Assembly (NCBI RefSeq): GCF_902167145.1
Contig: NC_050096.1
Span: 272,450,622 to 272,514,621 of the forward strand
Reading direction: 5' to 3'
Source: Zea mays
Lineage: Eukaryota > Streptophyta > Magnoliopsida > Poales > Poaceae
Length of the DNA: 64,000 nt
The notes below the pieces were generated by a model. The model was not told the DNA's origin, ran no database searches, and saw only the letters and a list, made by a program, of their open reading frames with translations. A program made the translations under genes and the position numbers. Of this stretch, positions 10,935-23,556 are shown one piece after another. Numbering within the stretch: position 1 is the stretch's first letter; the number at the start of each line of letters is the position of its first letter.

Positions 10935-12260
10935 TGTCGTGGTTTTGAAAACCAGGGGACATTAAGATTTGTGTTTGGAGGGGAAGCTAGCATGGACTCA
11001 CTCTGAATGGTGAGCCACCAGGACTCAAGCGATGGATTTGAGATAGTGGGTTATACTGGTTCAGGCTTGCACCCTAGTCCAGTGTAGTGCTGATCATAGT
11101 ATTACTGAGGGCGTGTTACAACTGGTGTGCTATGTGTAAAGAAAGATAGGGTCCTTCCATTTTATAGTTCAAGGGTCAGACTTTATAGTGGGGATTTGTA
11201 TTCTACTAGAGGGTGTTCGGCCATTGGCCCTTGGATGGTGTGGTTCCTCTGACGCCGTCCGTAGGGTCGTGCGTAGCCATTACAGCCATCATGGCATACT
11301 GTCTCGTCCACTCATCATAAGGATCCATGTAGCTAGTCTCCCACCGACATTCTCGTGGTAGTGCACGGGGGGTCCCGCAGGTCAGTCATATGGAGCAGTC
11401 GTGCGTCGTGTGGTCTTTGCACGTCATCACGAGCCTGCGTCACTCATCAGTGTGCGTAGGTGTACACCTGGTATTGTATATATATTGCGCACTACATGAT
11501 ATTCGAGTGACTATAGAAACTCTAACGCTGAGGTCCTCCATGAAAAGGGTTTTCCCCTTTGAGGCAGCGGGAGTGCGTATGGGGCCATACTTGAGGAGGT
11601 GCGGTCATGTCGATAGTGTCCACTCGACGCGCCCTCGACCTACCATTTGCATGTCTGGTCACGGCCTAGGGTGACATGCATTGTCCTAGTCGATGTGGAC
11701 ATTGCGCTATTGGACTTGGGTTTCCTCCTCACGGATTTGCTTGGTGGGGACCTGGTCAACCAATCTGCCTGGTGGACTTGCTTGGTAGGAGCCTGGTCGC
11801 CCGCTTTGCCTCGCGGATTTGCTCGGTGGGGGCCTTGTCGGCCCTCTGTGTTGCGGGGTTGCTCGGCAGGGACCTAGGTGGTCGCTCCGCCTCGTGGGTT
11901 TGCTCGGCAGGACCAGGTCGATCGCTCCACCTTGCGGACTTGCTTGGCCGGGGCCTGGTCGACCGCTCTGCCTTGCGGGTTTGCTCGGCAGGGACCTGGT
12001 CGGTCGCTCTGCCTCGTGGACTTGCTTAACGGGACCTGATCGGTCAATCTGCCTCATGGGTTTGCTCGACAGGGACCGGGGTGATCCCTCTGCCTTGCGG
12101 ACGCGCTTGGCGTGGATCTGGTCAATCGCCATGGCTCGCGGGTTTGCTCAAAAGAGACCTAGGTGGTCGTCCTGGCTCGTGGATTTGGTTGGTGGGTGAT
12201 TTTAGTCAGCCAGAAGGTTTATAGGCCTTATTTCGGGTACCCCATTCCTAGGTACCCGAG
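10935..12260 (-). mobile_element. LTR-1: 3' LTR of deleted gypsy Z
   Basis: Plus-strand sequence runs TGTCGTGGTTTTGAAAACC...GGTACCCGA (about 1.33 kb) and is homologous along its length to LTR-2 and LTR-3. It begins inside the protease region of Y. Its distal part contains the 41 bp repeat array. Confidence 0.75.
11739..12200. repeat. 41 bp tandem repeat array inside LTR-1
   Basis: The anchor GCTCGG/GCTTGG recurs at 11739, 11780, 11821, 11861, 11902, 11942, 11983, 12024, 12064, 12105 and 12146, a period of 40-41 bp. The consensus resembles TTTGCTCGGCAGGGACCTGG followed by TCGGTCGCTCCGCCTCG. The open reading frames seen over it are a by-product of the periodicity, not genes. Confidence 0.88.
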
Positions 12261-14250
12261 AGCAGACCCTGAGCCTTGCTTGGGGGTTTATTACGCAGTC
12301 TAGGGGTGGACCCTGCCCACGATGGTCGTCACGCACTGACCGTTTGTCCACATTCGTTCGGCTATTACCGATGGTTAAAATATCAGGTGTGTGCGAGCGC
12401 ATCTGCTAGATGTAGCACCCGAGCAATTTATGTGAATTGCATGGGGGTTTATTACGCACCATTTGGCACTCAAGCTCTAAACTGGTTATCCAAGTGAGAT
12501 CCGACCACCATTTGGCAGGGTTTGGTTTCTGCGAATGGTCCCACTGGAGGGCTCGACCCGTTAGGGGCATCTCATTTAGTCCTTCATTATTCAATCCTGT
12601 TCCGACCCTTTGGTCGGCCTGGGTGACCAAAGAGGGGCCACATGTCCAGCTCGTCAGTCGGGTTTCTGTAGGATAATGTGAGCTTCAACCTTGGACGTGG
12701 GCTGAGCAAATGACCTATGAGCCGGTCACCTAGCTTGCGGCTCACTGGGAGCTTGCTCGATCCACCCCTCGCTTTGCGTGAGGAATAAAGGTGAGTTTTG
12801 AGTTTTTTACCTGGTTGGTATGATGCAGTTACTACTGTGGTGTGGTAAAGGGGGTGGTCATCATGACGCCGCTTAGCACGGTTGGCTTTAAGGGATGCGA
12901 AACGACCTGCCTATCCATCATGCTTAGGTGGCTTGGTTAACCGCCTCACCCATTGTTGGTGTATCTTCTGTGGAGTGCCTCATTAGCGCTTTGTCCTAGG
13001 CAGTGAGAATCTGCAAGGCACACGGTCTTTTCTGCTCAAAACCAAATGTGGCCCTTGGTTTAAGGGGTGCATCCTTCTGTGCTGCTTGGGGTGGCCCCAC
13101 TTTCCAGGCATCATCCTTGTCCCTGCACTTCTACATAAGTAAAGGGGGAGTGCTCGAGGTTGGTTTTGCTTACCGCATTCTTACGCTTGATCCCTTGCTT
13201 CCTTTCTCCCCTAAAAGCCCTCTCGTTGTTGTGCCTCCTCACTATTCCTCCTTGCTTCCTTGTTCATGTCCAACTTGCCCACTACACGCATGGCATCATT
13301 CACCGTTTCCTTGATCCGAGAGAGTCGTCTCCTTGGTTTGGAGAAGAAGGGGTTCCTCCCCTCGAGAGTGATCTCAGGGTGGAGACTGTAGGGTGAGGGT
13401 GAAGCACCTCATCCCTGGGAAGACGAGGTGGTCGTGAATGCATCATTTTATGAGCGTGGGTTCAGCCTCCCCTGCATCCCTTTATGCGTGGGCTCCTCCA
13501 CTACTATCAGCTAGAGCGTGGAGGTTCAGAACCTTCATCCCAACGTTGTCCTTCACATATCGTGCTTCATAACGTTATGTGAGGCGTTCATGTGGATCGA
13601 CCCTCACTGGAAGTTGTGGCAGTATTTCTTTAGTGCACGGGTGGCCCCGTCGCGGCGGTCAGCTGTATGTTGGCTCTGCCAAGATTCAGCTCTGTTCTGG
13701 CCAGAAAATAGAGTACCTCAATATCCCTATTCTTTCCTCCATGTGATATGAAGGGGAGTGGTTTTTTATCAAGAATGTGGTTGGAAGTGCCCTATTGTTC
13801 ACCGTCAGGAGCTGGTATCGATGGAGGCGTGGCACCACAGGGCGGAGGCGAGCCTCAAGAGTGAGTTGGAGCATCTTCTGACGACGATCTGGATGTTGAA
13901 GCAGCGAGGTCTTACTGGCGCATGGCTGGTGCGCACCTTTATGCATCGCCAGATTTAGCCCTTGATGGCCTATCAGAGGCTGATGCACCAGTACTCCGGT
14001 GTCAATGACCCTGACCGCCATTCCTCTGTGCCACTCACACTAACCGAGATCAAGCCTCGGGTCAAGGTTGTCATGGCATTATCATCGAGATCCTTTATGA
14101 ATGAGGATTCGCCCCTTCCTCTCTCTAAGGATGTCATGAGCACCCTGGTAAGTTCCATCTTCCCGGTGTTTTTTGCCCCTTTGTCTCTCTCCGTTTGTTG
14201 CCACTCATGCGGACTTTGCAGGGGATCGGACCCTTAGCGTCGTGTCTTGT
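12261..14250 (+). pseudogene. Plus-strand extra ORF remnant in gypsy Z
   Basis: Between the two LTRs of Z the plus strand, antisense to the element, shows a degenerate protein. The recognisable part is 13518-13751 (LHISCFITLCEAFMWIDPHW, then LWQYFF). It resembles the 'putative gypsy type transposon' domain (Transposase_28-like) of extra ORFs known in Tat elements. A charged continuation follows at 13758-14160. Stops interrupt it. 12261-13000 holds no recognisable coding sequence. Element gag-pol is absent, so Z is a deletion derivative. Confidence 0.6.
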
Positions 14251-15125
14251 TCTGACATCTTCATGGTAGTGCATGAGGGGACCCATAGGTCAGTCATATG
14301 GAGCACTGATGCGGCGTGCGGTCTTTGCCCGTTGTGACGAGCCTGCATCACTTGTTGATGTGCGTAGGCAGACAACCGCTATGGTGTATCTGTTGCGCAC
14401 CACCCGGTATTTGGGTCACTGTAGAAGCTTCGATGCTGAGGTTCTCCATGAACAGGGTCTTCCCCCTTGAGGCAATGGGAGTCGGTTTGGGGCTGTACTT
14501 GAGGAGTTGCGGTCATGTCGATAGCGGCCACTCAGCATGCCCTCGGTCTATCGTTCACATGTCTAGCCGTGGTCTAGGGTCACATGTCTTGTCCTAGTCG
14601 GTGTGGACTTTGTGACATTGGACTTGGGTTTCCACCTCATGAACTTGCTTAGTGGGGACCTGGTCGGCCACTCCGCCTCGCAGACTTTCTTGGTGGAAGC
14701 CTGTTCGGTCGCTCCGCCTCACATATTTGCTCGGCAAGGGCCTGGTCGGCTAATCCGCCTCACGGGTATGCTTGGCAGGGACCTATTTGGTCGCTCCGCC
14801 TCGTGGGTTTTATCGGTAGGGACTTGGTCGATCGCTCCGCCTCGTGGACTTGCTCGACCGGGGCCTAGTCGTCCGCTCTGCCTCACGGGTTTGCTCGGCA
14901 GGGCCCTGGTCGGTCACTCCGCCTTGCAGACTTGCTCGGCGAGGACCTAGTCGGTCGCCCCGCCTCGTGGGTTTACTTGGTAGGGACCTGGGTGGTCGCC
15001 CTGCCTCACGGGTTTGCTTGACCTGGGTGGTCGTCCTGCCTCGTGGATTTGCTCGGTGGGAGATTTTAGTTGGCCAAAAGGTTTATAGGCTCTATGTTGG
15101 GTACCCCGTTCCTAGGTACCCGACA
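14251..15125 (-). mobile_element. LTR-2: truncated 5' LTR of gypsy Z
   Basis: The sequence is colinear with LTR-1 from about 11345 onward. It includes the 41 bp repeats (about 14647-15060) and the terminal GGTACCCCGTTCCTAGGTAC block, ending GACA at 15125. About 400 bp at its low-coordinate side are missing, together with the primer site, gag and pol. The flank at 15126-15130 (AGTTC) and the flank of LTR-1 at 10930-10934 (AAGTC) look like a TSD with a one-base loss. Confidence 0.72.
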
Positions 15126-15872
15126 AGTTCACCACCTCTAACTGTAGCCGCTTGGTGCAGAAATTGGTGGCGTCACTGAACGTGATGGGCAGTGTGACCC
15201 ACCCTAGTGGGTGGGCCATATCACCCAACATGATGTCATGGAACTGCGCTGAGCTAGGGTCCCAGTGCGAGTGGTGAAATACCTAGTCCGTAGATGGTTT
15301 CAACATACTTGATGTTGAGGTCGCTTCCCCCATCCATGAGCACCCTGGAGAGGCGCTTCGAGCCCACGATTAGATCGCTGAGGGATCTCATGCGGGTGGT
15401 CGCGGCGATCGAAGACGATTAGGGACTCTGACCACCAGAAGTATCGAGGAACGGTGGGATCTGTCATGTTCACCTCACGGCGAGCCACCTTGAGACAACG
15501 CTTGTCACCTAATGTTGGCTAGTGGCCAACACGGTCATGAGTGCTGACGGTGAGCCTCCATCCACCTGCCGCTTGATGGCTACGACGAGCTAGTTGATTT
15601 GTTGTTTCAGGGCGGCGGTGCTTCTCTGTCTTGCTTCATCTTGCTTCTCTGTCTTGCTCCTGGGGGAGAGCGTGGGCTTCGCCGTCGTGGTGATGAGCTC
15701 ATAAGGGTCAGTGAGGCGGAGTTCGTCGACATCAGTGGCGAGGAAGTCGAGGGAGCCGAACATGGCATAACTTCCAAGAGCGAAAGTGTTGTCGTCGATG
15801 AGTGTTGATGAGTGGGCCATCGGAGTGATGGAAGTCTTTTGGCACGCTAACGGTCCCCTACTTGGCGCACCA
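15126..15872 (-). pseudogene. Gypsy Y 5' part: leader, gag and protease remnants
   Basis: The minus strand shows a primer-site-like TTGGTGCGCCAAGTAGGGG just below LTR-3 (about 15857-15876). A short gag remnant follows (15590-15850). The gag/protease junction (SESLIVFDRRDHPHEIPQR) lies at 15300-15488. Protease strands run down to 15126, where Z inserted. The protease frame resumes at 10934 when Z is ignored, which shows that both sides belong to one element. Confidence 0.7.
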
Positions 15873-16915
15873 ACTTTCGTGGTTTCAGAAACCAGGGGAC
15901 AATAGAATTTGTGTTCGATGGAGGAGCTAGCGTGGACCCACTCCAAATGGTGAATTGTGGGGATTCTAAGAGAATGGGGTGTGAGACGGTGAATTATACT
16001 TGTTCAGGCTCGTGCCCTAGTCCCATGTAGTGCTAATCGTAGTATTGCCTGAATAGTGTTGCAGCGTGTGCGCGTGTTTGAGAAGGAGGAGGGTCTGCCC
16101 TTTTATTGTTCAAGGGTAGATCTTACAATAGGGACTTGTTTGCTATTCGTAAGGGGGCACTCTGCCACCCCAGGTTGAGGTAGAATTCCCAATGTCGTCC
16201 GTAGGGCCGTGCGTAGCCGTACTCCCGGTATGGTGTATTGTCATGTGTGCCTGCCATACGGGTCCCTGTAGGGAGTCCTTCACTGATGTATTCGTAGAAG
16301 TGTGCGGTGGGTCCTATGGGTTAGCCTCATGACTTGGTCGTGCGCGATGTAGCTCTGCTTGTCGTCACGAGCCCTGCATCACTAGTACGTATACGTTAGC
16401 ATACGCTTGGCATGGCGCATTGTTCTTTCTTCCCTAATATGCGAGCCACTGCTCAGACTCTAGGGCTAAGGTCCCCTTGTAACTGAGGTTGATTGACCCC
16501 ACATGGCAGTGGGGGCACATCTAAGGCTGTACGTGGAGGCATCCGAGCGTGTTTGATAGCGACCTCCCGGTGCTACTTTGGTATGCTGCACATATGTCCA
16601 GACGTGGGTTGGTGACGACATGTCTTGTCATAGCTGTCGCAGGTCAACAGTGTCGGGCGGGTCCTCCACCTTGCAGCATTGGCTGATTCGGAGTTGGTCG
16701 GCCGCCTCGTCTCAAACGGTTACTCGGTGAGGAGTTGGTCGATCGCTCTGCCTCACAGAGTTTGCTCGACGAGTTGTTGCCTCATAGGATTGCTTGGCAA
16801 GGAGTTGGTTGGCTGCTCTGCCTCACAGGATTGCTCGCCGTGGAGTTGGTTGGCTAATGGGCCAGGAGATGGTTGGGGCTTACTTTTGGGTACCCGTTCC
16901 ACGGTACCTGATTGA
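15873..16915 (-). mobile_element. LTR-3: 5' LTR of gypsy Y
   Basis: The segment from TCGTGGTTTCAGAAACCAGG at 15873 to GGTACCTGATT near 16915 parallels LTR-1, including the leader-proximal block and a shorter 41 bp repeat region (about 16680-16860). It is more diverged than LTR-1 or LTR-2, in keeping with Y being older than Z. Exact termini are uncertain by a few bases. Confidence 0.68.
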
Positions 16916-19286
16916 TAGTTTTAAGTATGTACACCTAGCCCCTAGTGGAAACAATTTTACATCTAATAATAAGAAAATGCAGGGATAAGAACCTATGATG
17001 ACTAGGAAAACATATATGCTAGTTGAATAATTTCAAGTGATGAGTACTCTCTTTCCTTTTACACATATTATTACAAGTCAAGTGTTCTATGCTTACAAAA
17101 TAAGTTCTTCCACATACCTTCAAAGGGGCCTGGTCCTCGCTTTAGACCACGATGCTTTGAACCTTCTATTCAACAAGGTTAGTTAGCTCCTAAAGCTAGG
17201 ATAAATTAGTGTTTAGAAAAAGATCATATGTGGCGTGACAAAGAACTTCGAAGGTAGTACCTCAATAATAACTAAGCCATGGTATCGATCAGCTCTGTCA
17301 TCGTCGATCACTAAACTCGGCTTGGTCCACCCTTCTCTTCGCGGTGCTACTTAGTTAGAGTATGATGGTATATGCTAGATTCCACATCTTTTATGTAGTT
17401 TGAGGTTCATCAATGTCCAACAATAATATGTCACACTACCCCATGATTAGAAATAGTAGCATGTAGCATGTTGTGTCCTATTTAACCTACGTAGGTGCGG
17501 TGCCTTAACAATTGGTTGTACAACATCTTCTACTTCCAATGGAAGATCTATAGGGGCTAAAACATTCAAGTGTTTCTCAAATTTTTTCAAGTTGCATCTT
17601 GCTCCCAATAATTCCTTTTGAGATGAAGCCATTCTCTAAAAAGATATTATTCTAGGCAACAAACACTTTGCCTTTTCCTAGTTCTAGAAATAATATCCTT
17701 TGGTTTCCCTAGGATACCCTACAAAGAAGCACTTACCAAATTTGGGATGGAGTTTATCAGACGTCAATGTTTCACATAAACTTTACAGTCCCATATCTTA
17801 AAGAAAGATAATCTAGTATGTTTTCGAGTCCATATCTCATATGGTGTCATATCTACCAATTTAGATGGAACTATGTTCAGTGTAAACGAACCAGTTTCTA
17901 GAGCATATCGATAGAAGAACAATGGGAGATCAACTTGACTCATCATTGACCACACCATGTCCAACAAAGCCTGGTTCCTCCACTAAGAGACCCCATTCCA
18001 TTGAAGTGTACCAAGTGGAGTCAATTATGGAACAATTCCATATTGTTTAGATGATGAGCAAACTCATGGCTCAAATATTCGCCTCCACGATCCGATCATA
18101 GATATTTATGATTTTTCCCAAGTAGTTTTGTACATCATTTTAAAATTCTTTAAAACTTTCAAACAATTCAGACTTATGCCTCATTAAGTAGACATACCCA
18201 TATCTACTAAAGCCATTAGTAAAAATGATGATGTGTTGAAAACCACCTTTGGCTCCTGAACCCATTAGTCCACATACAAAAACATGTTCTAGACCAAACA
18301 AGTCACTTGGTCTCTCACTTTGACTAGAGAATGACTCCATAGTCATCTTGCCAAGTAAGAATGACTCGCAAGCCTCCAATGATTCAAAAACAAAAGAGTT
18401 GAGAAGACAATATTTATGGAGCATCTCTATGTGTTTATAATTTATATGACCTAAACGACAATGCTAGATAAATGTGTGATTCAAATCATTCGGTTGGATC
18501 CTTTTTGTATTAATGTTACGAACATGCTTATCATCAGGATCTAGAATATAGAACCCATTAACCAATATACATCATGCATAAAACATGTTATGTAAATAAA
18601 TGGAACAACATTTGTTCTCAAGTATTATCTTGTAACCACCATTTTTCTCTAAATGTGAAGAAGATATAATGTTCTTACATAGAGCTAGAATATAATAACA
18701 ATTATATAGTTCCAAAATTGATCCTAAGGGTAACAATAAATGATAAGTATCAATGGAAAACGCATCAACATTTTCTCCACTGCCAACCTGCACATTTACA
18801 TTGCCTCTTGCAAATTTTCTAGTCCATTTTAGCTCCTGCAATGATTCACAGGTATGAAATTGATCCTATATCAAATACCTATGATTCACTAGAAGAAACA
18901 ACAAGATTAGTTTCAATAACATATATACTTTAAGTAGAAGTCTCAGTTTCCACATTTTTATTGTTTCCAAGTAATTATTGTAGTTCCTATGCCAATACCC
19001 AAAGTCACCAGAATAGAAGCATTTGTTTTTAGAAGAAGGGCCACACTTGGGCTTTCCATTGAGCGTTGAGATCTCATTTTTAGCCTTTCCCTTGCCCTTC
19101 ATAAAGCATTTCCACTTCTCACTATCCTTCTAAACCATCATCACATGATTAGAGTTCTTTCTAATGTTCTCCCCGACTATCTTAAGAATCCCATGCAACG
19201 CAGCCAAGGTCTTCTCCATGATATTCATGTGGAAGTTCAAAATGGATGGTTTATAGCTTGGAAGGGGAGACTAGAGGATCACATCC
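16916..19286 (-). pseudogene. Old Ty1/copia element W, 3' side: gag C-term to integrase
   Basis: Minus-strand fragments include a degenerate zinc knuckle (CFYSGDFGYWHRNY) at 18866-19102. Protease/GAG-pre-integrase sequence lies at 18572-18841. GAG-pre-integrase plus integrase start (HIIIFTNGFSRYGYVYLMRH) lies at 18140-18424. The integrase C-terminal part (FKIWDCKVYVKH) lies at 17764-17967, with a small piece at 17447-17632. Many frame breaks are present. 16916-17440 has no recognisable domain. The gag N-terminal half lies beyond solo LTR G1, at 22943-23330. Confidence 0.75.
19282..19286. other. TSD (CATCC) left of solo LTR G1
   Basis: CATCC immediately precedes the LTR start and is repeated at 22938-22942 immediately after the LTR end. 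Confidence 0.92.
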
Positions 19287-22200
19287 TGTAATACCCAAAT
19301 TATAAGATTTATAAAAGAGTTGATCTACTTATGTGATTTGCCATCCATTTCTTGAGACATGTACCAAATCATAGTTATGAGGGAATAGTCCCTTATTAAA
19401 AATCCAAATAAACCATCATCATGTTGGAGTTTTAGTTAGTTATGCACTTAATAATAATAACAATAATAGGAATAAATATAATAATAATGAGAAGAAGATT
19501 CGAAGTAAAACCTAAAATTGAGATTTGGGTTGAAAATAGAGAAGGAAAGAAAAGAATATTATACAACACCAAAATAAAATAAATAAATTCATCTCATTTT
19601 TTGGGTAGTTCAAATTGCACTTTTAATTTGGGGATAAATTTGACGCAATATTGGAATTTAAATTTTAAATGGAAAATTTGAATTGGAGGTTTAAATGAAA
19701 TAAAAAGAAAAAAGAAAAAAAGAGGCTCTCCCTTGGCTCATGGGCCGAATCCTCACTCCTGGCCCAATATTACTCTCGCGCAGCCCTTCTCCTCACCTCG
19801 TCCTTAGCGTCTGTGACATGTGCGCCCGCGGGGTCATGGACTCCCCCCTTCTTACTCCGGCAGTTGGGATATGTCGTCGTTGCCGCCGGATCCGATGGTA
19901 CCCCCCTCGGTTGGTTGTTGCTCTGGCCGAGATCTTCGCATGAATTACCTATAAGACCCGGCAACCTCCGCTCGTCCAAGACATCAAGCTGTGCAGGCAA
20001 ACCCAACCAACAAAGATGGTAGTCGCTGCCACCGAGCTTGTGGTTGGTCACCGCTAGGACCTCGGCATGCTGCTCGTGTGTGCGCTGGGTCGGGTCAGGA
20101 GCGTTCGCTCCATCTATTGACGGAGTGCGGTCCCAGGGCCATCGCGATTGCTGGCCAGATCAAGAAATCTCCTTCCGCACTGTCTCGTCCGTCGCCAGAA
20201 CGTTGTGTGGTTCAATTGCCGGTATGAAATCCCTAATTGGGTTCACCCATGTCTCTGCTACGTATTGCACGCCTCGGGTCGGAGTTTAGAATGGGGATGC
20301 GGGGAATGTTGTGGCCGGCAATGGCCTCTGCCATGCGGTCACCACCGCTACTACAGTGGCCCGGTCGGGGGGAAGAAGACGCGGGCATGGGCGTAGGTCG
20401 TGAGATAAACGGCTGCGATCTGATGCACCTCAACCGTTGGATCAAAGGCCAGTGGATGAGATTAGATCTTGGGGGTAAACATCTTGCGTCGTAGGATGCT
20501 CGTTCGACGATCGGGATCGGGTCCTAGAGCTGAGAGGATAGATGAATCCGAGGTCGTCCAATGTTGTTTGAATGGTTGAGTTTCGACTGTGGCCGATTTC
20601 AATCCGGCCCTCGGTGTTGAAGCAGATGGATAAGATTAAGTGGTGCATACCCCTTCGCACATTAAATCGTGACTGTAGAAGGCTTGATCGAAGATCCTCA
20701 GCGTGTACCGATTCATTAAAAGGCTAGATCTAATCTAGGCCCTAGAATCTTGATCATGTGGCTATGGCACATCTGTACCCCTTCGGCCTCAACAATATGC
20801 ATAAGAGACCCTCGAAAATCCTTTTATCAACCCGCACTCATGGTTCTTTATAAAACCATTACACAGAAGCCCTAGAATTTATGAATAGAACCCTGAACTA
20901 CTCTGGAATCGTGTGCGCAGTCTAGGAATTAAAGAAAACAGGAAAAAGAGATTTAGAATCGATTTTGAGAATAAAAATAATTACAGAAACCCATTTAATT
21001 CATAGAAAATTCATAGTAAATCCTTTTTAGTCCATTCTAGTTCCTATAATTTTGTATTAATATTGTCTATTACTTGGTAACATTGTTTTAACATGAAACC
21101 CATACTAGAATTGATTACACAATTAATTTCGTAGCAAGCATATACGAACTTCGGAAAATTATAACTAATTTATTTTAACTCTGATTCGATCCATTCAAAT
21201 TGCGTTAGCTTCATAAAAATATTGGTCTACGCAGTGGCAACATTAGTTGTACCATAGAACATATTTTTATAATTAGATATTTGCTTAGCCTATGTTCAGT
21301 AGATTATACCTTTTTACCAAAGTTAAACTAGACCATGATAGTGATTTGACTATAATATGATTCCTAAATAAATTATAATCTAGATTAAAGTTTACTTAAC
21401 TATTTGGAGTATATTTTCTCATATGATGTATATTAACCAATTTATAATATAGTTTGATATTCAAATCACATTTATCTTCCATAAACCATAACTCGATAAT
21501 CGTAGCTCCGAATTTAGTTGTTCTCGAACCCACGATCTCGTAGCGACGCGTAGATTATTATTACGCAGTTTATTCTTATGTTTGGTGTGATGTTAATTCT
21601 GCCTATACCATGTTTTTTGTATTGCTACGACTAGCGTAAGGTTACGAGTCACCGAAGAGCAAGTTGGTACCTGAAATCTCAAGTCCCAAGCAAGTTGTGC
21701 CCTTGATCACTTCTTTTTACCCAATCATGTTCTTATTAATCATAATGATCTACATAGGTTAATTTTGATGAGACCCAATAGATTACCCTAGTTTGGCTAT
21801 CTTTATACCTTGTTTCACCACTGAATTTTGGGGTAGTACCTGCTATTGCTTTATGTGGTTTTGTGTATGGAGATATACATTATTCATGATCCCACTTTTA
21901 TTATCAGTTTGTTATTTACTATTCATGATAAGCTCATTATGTTAATTGGAACATGGAGAACCACCCGAGAAAACAGTGCTACCACAAGGGTGGTATGGGA
22001 CACCCTTGGCTGACTAATTAGGAAAGCTAGTGGAGGACTACCTTACCCAAAAGGGGCAAGGGCAGTAGGGGAGTGGTCAGTGTGGAGAGGCCCTTGGGTT
22101 GATTTTGCTACGATGGCGGTCAGGCGAGGGGTCCCTGCATTAGAGCTTCCTAGAAACTGTAGCGGGTTTTCTGAAGCTAGTGGAACTTTGTAAAGGCCTC

Positions 22201-22937
22201 GTAGTGTTACCCTGCCTCGCCTCCTAGGTAAAGGTGTATGGGAGTCGCTATCCCTTGGAAGATGGGTAACATGACTTGTAGGTAAAGATGCGCAACCTCT
22301 GCAGAGTGTAAAACTGGTATACTAGCCGTGCTCACGGTCATGAGCAGCTCAAACACTCACATGATTAATTTATAGAACTAAATTATATTTGTTATATGCA
22401 TTGCATTGCGGGTGTTGTTATCACTTTTGTTCTACTACTTAATTGGGTTGATATTTACTTATACTTAGTAATTGCTAATAAAATTTTGACCAACTTTAAA
22501 AGCAATGCTCAGCTTCGACCATCCTCTTTGGTAAGCCTTACACTTCACGTGAGCTCCCACCTTTGGCGAGTTCATGCATATTATTCCCCACAACTTGTTG
22601 AACGATGAACGTATGTGAGCTCACTCTTGCTGTCTCACCCCCCCCCCCCACACACAGGTCAAGAACATGTACCGCAGGATGTGGCGCATGGAGGATGCTG
22701 TGACGAGTTCGTGAGAGGTCTAGGTCGTCGTCTCCCAGACAACTTTGGGTTGCTAGATCGTTGTCTCCTTATGGTGTAATTATTTATCTATTTATTTTGT
22801 ACAGAACTCCTATTATATAGTAAAGATATGACATTCGTTTCTGTACCACTATTCATCATACGTGTGAGACTTGGTCCTAGCACACCTGGTGTTTATTTCG
22901 CGCCCGGGTTTTGGACCCCTAAAACCCGGGTGTGACA
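19287..22937 (+). mobile_element. Solo LTR G1, 3.65 kb, gypsy-type
   Basis: The unit starts TGTAATACCC and ends GGGTGTGACA, with perfect 5 bp TSDs and no internal domain beside it, so it is a solo LTR left by LTR-LTR recombination. It has an AT-rich start, a CpG-rich block (about 19740-20500), and a homopolymer C12 at 22638-22649. It shares order and motifs with solo LTR G2, for example GGGTGGTATGGGACACCC near 21990. An LTR over 3 kb recalls Del/Tekay-type gypsies; the family is inferred only. No genes are supported inside it. Confidence 0.88.
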
Positions 22938-22942
22938 CATCC

Positions 22943-23340
22943 ATAGTCAGCTCATGAAGAAGAGTAAAACCAAACATGCCAAGGCTCTCAAATTAACCCA
23001 ACATCTTGATTACAGGTGGACTAATTGGGCTCCCTTCAGTTAACTTCAATGAAAATAGGGGTTAAAGATCTCATATATCTCAACCCTTACTTGGTTCATG
23101 AATATGCCATGGAGTCCCACAATCATAGTATCCACATATGCATCCTCGTATTGCTTCTAAATTTTAGAGGACATAGTGGCAAGTGTGAGGCATCTAACAT
23201 CTAGCATCCTCATATTGCTTCTAACTCTTGCTAATAAGTTTTTATCCTAAAAACCATTTAACATTCTCATGGATCATGATTCTCTACATTTATCAAATTG
23301 GTAGAGTTGAATAATAAAACAACTCATTGTCATAGATTCA
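22943..23340 (-). pseudogene. Copia element W, gag N-terminal remnant
   Basis: This resumes directly after the CATCC duplication in the same orientation as 16916-19286. The minus strand reads as a broken copia gag. No LTR or primer site is recognisable at its high end. A pyrimidine-rich stretch (23341-23363) marks the likely limit. Confidence 0.5.
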
Positions 23341-23556
23341 TTTTTTTTCTTTCTTTCTTTCTTCCCCGTCGTCGCTCCGCCATGACTGTGGCCATCGCGC
23401 CCACACCAGTCATACCCACACACCGCATAAATCTAGGTAAATTTTAGATAGAGATTCACTGTCTAGGTTGGTGCGGAGTTGTTTCTTGTGGACCCTTCGG
23501 GCTTCGGACATCCTCACCTCACCCATGATCTCCCGATCGCGACGTGGTGCAACATC
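23341..23556. other. Low-copy flank left of copia C
   Basis: This is a CT-rich start followed by mixed sequence with no recognisable gene. It ends with ACATC, one copy of the TSD of copia C, and continues at 29486. Confidence 0.5.

Noticed and set aside
11390..12199. Several overlapping plus- and minus-strand ORFs over LTR-1
   Set aside because: They arise from the 41 bp repeat, whose period keeps all frames open. The protein repeats are composition artefacts.
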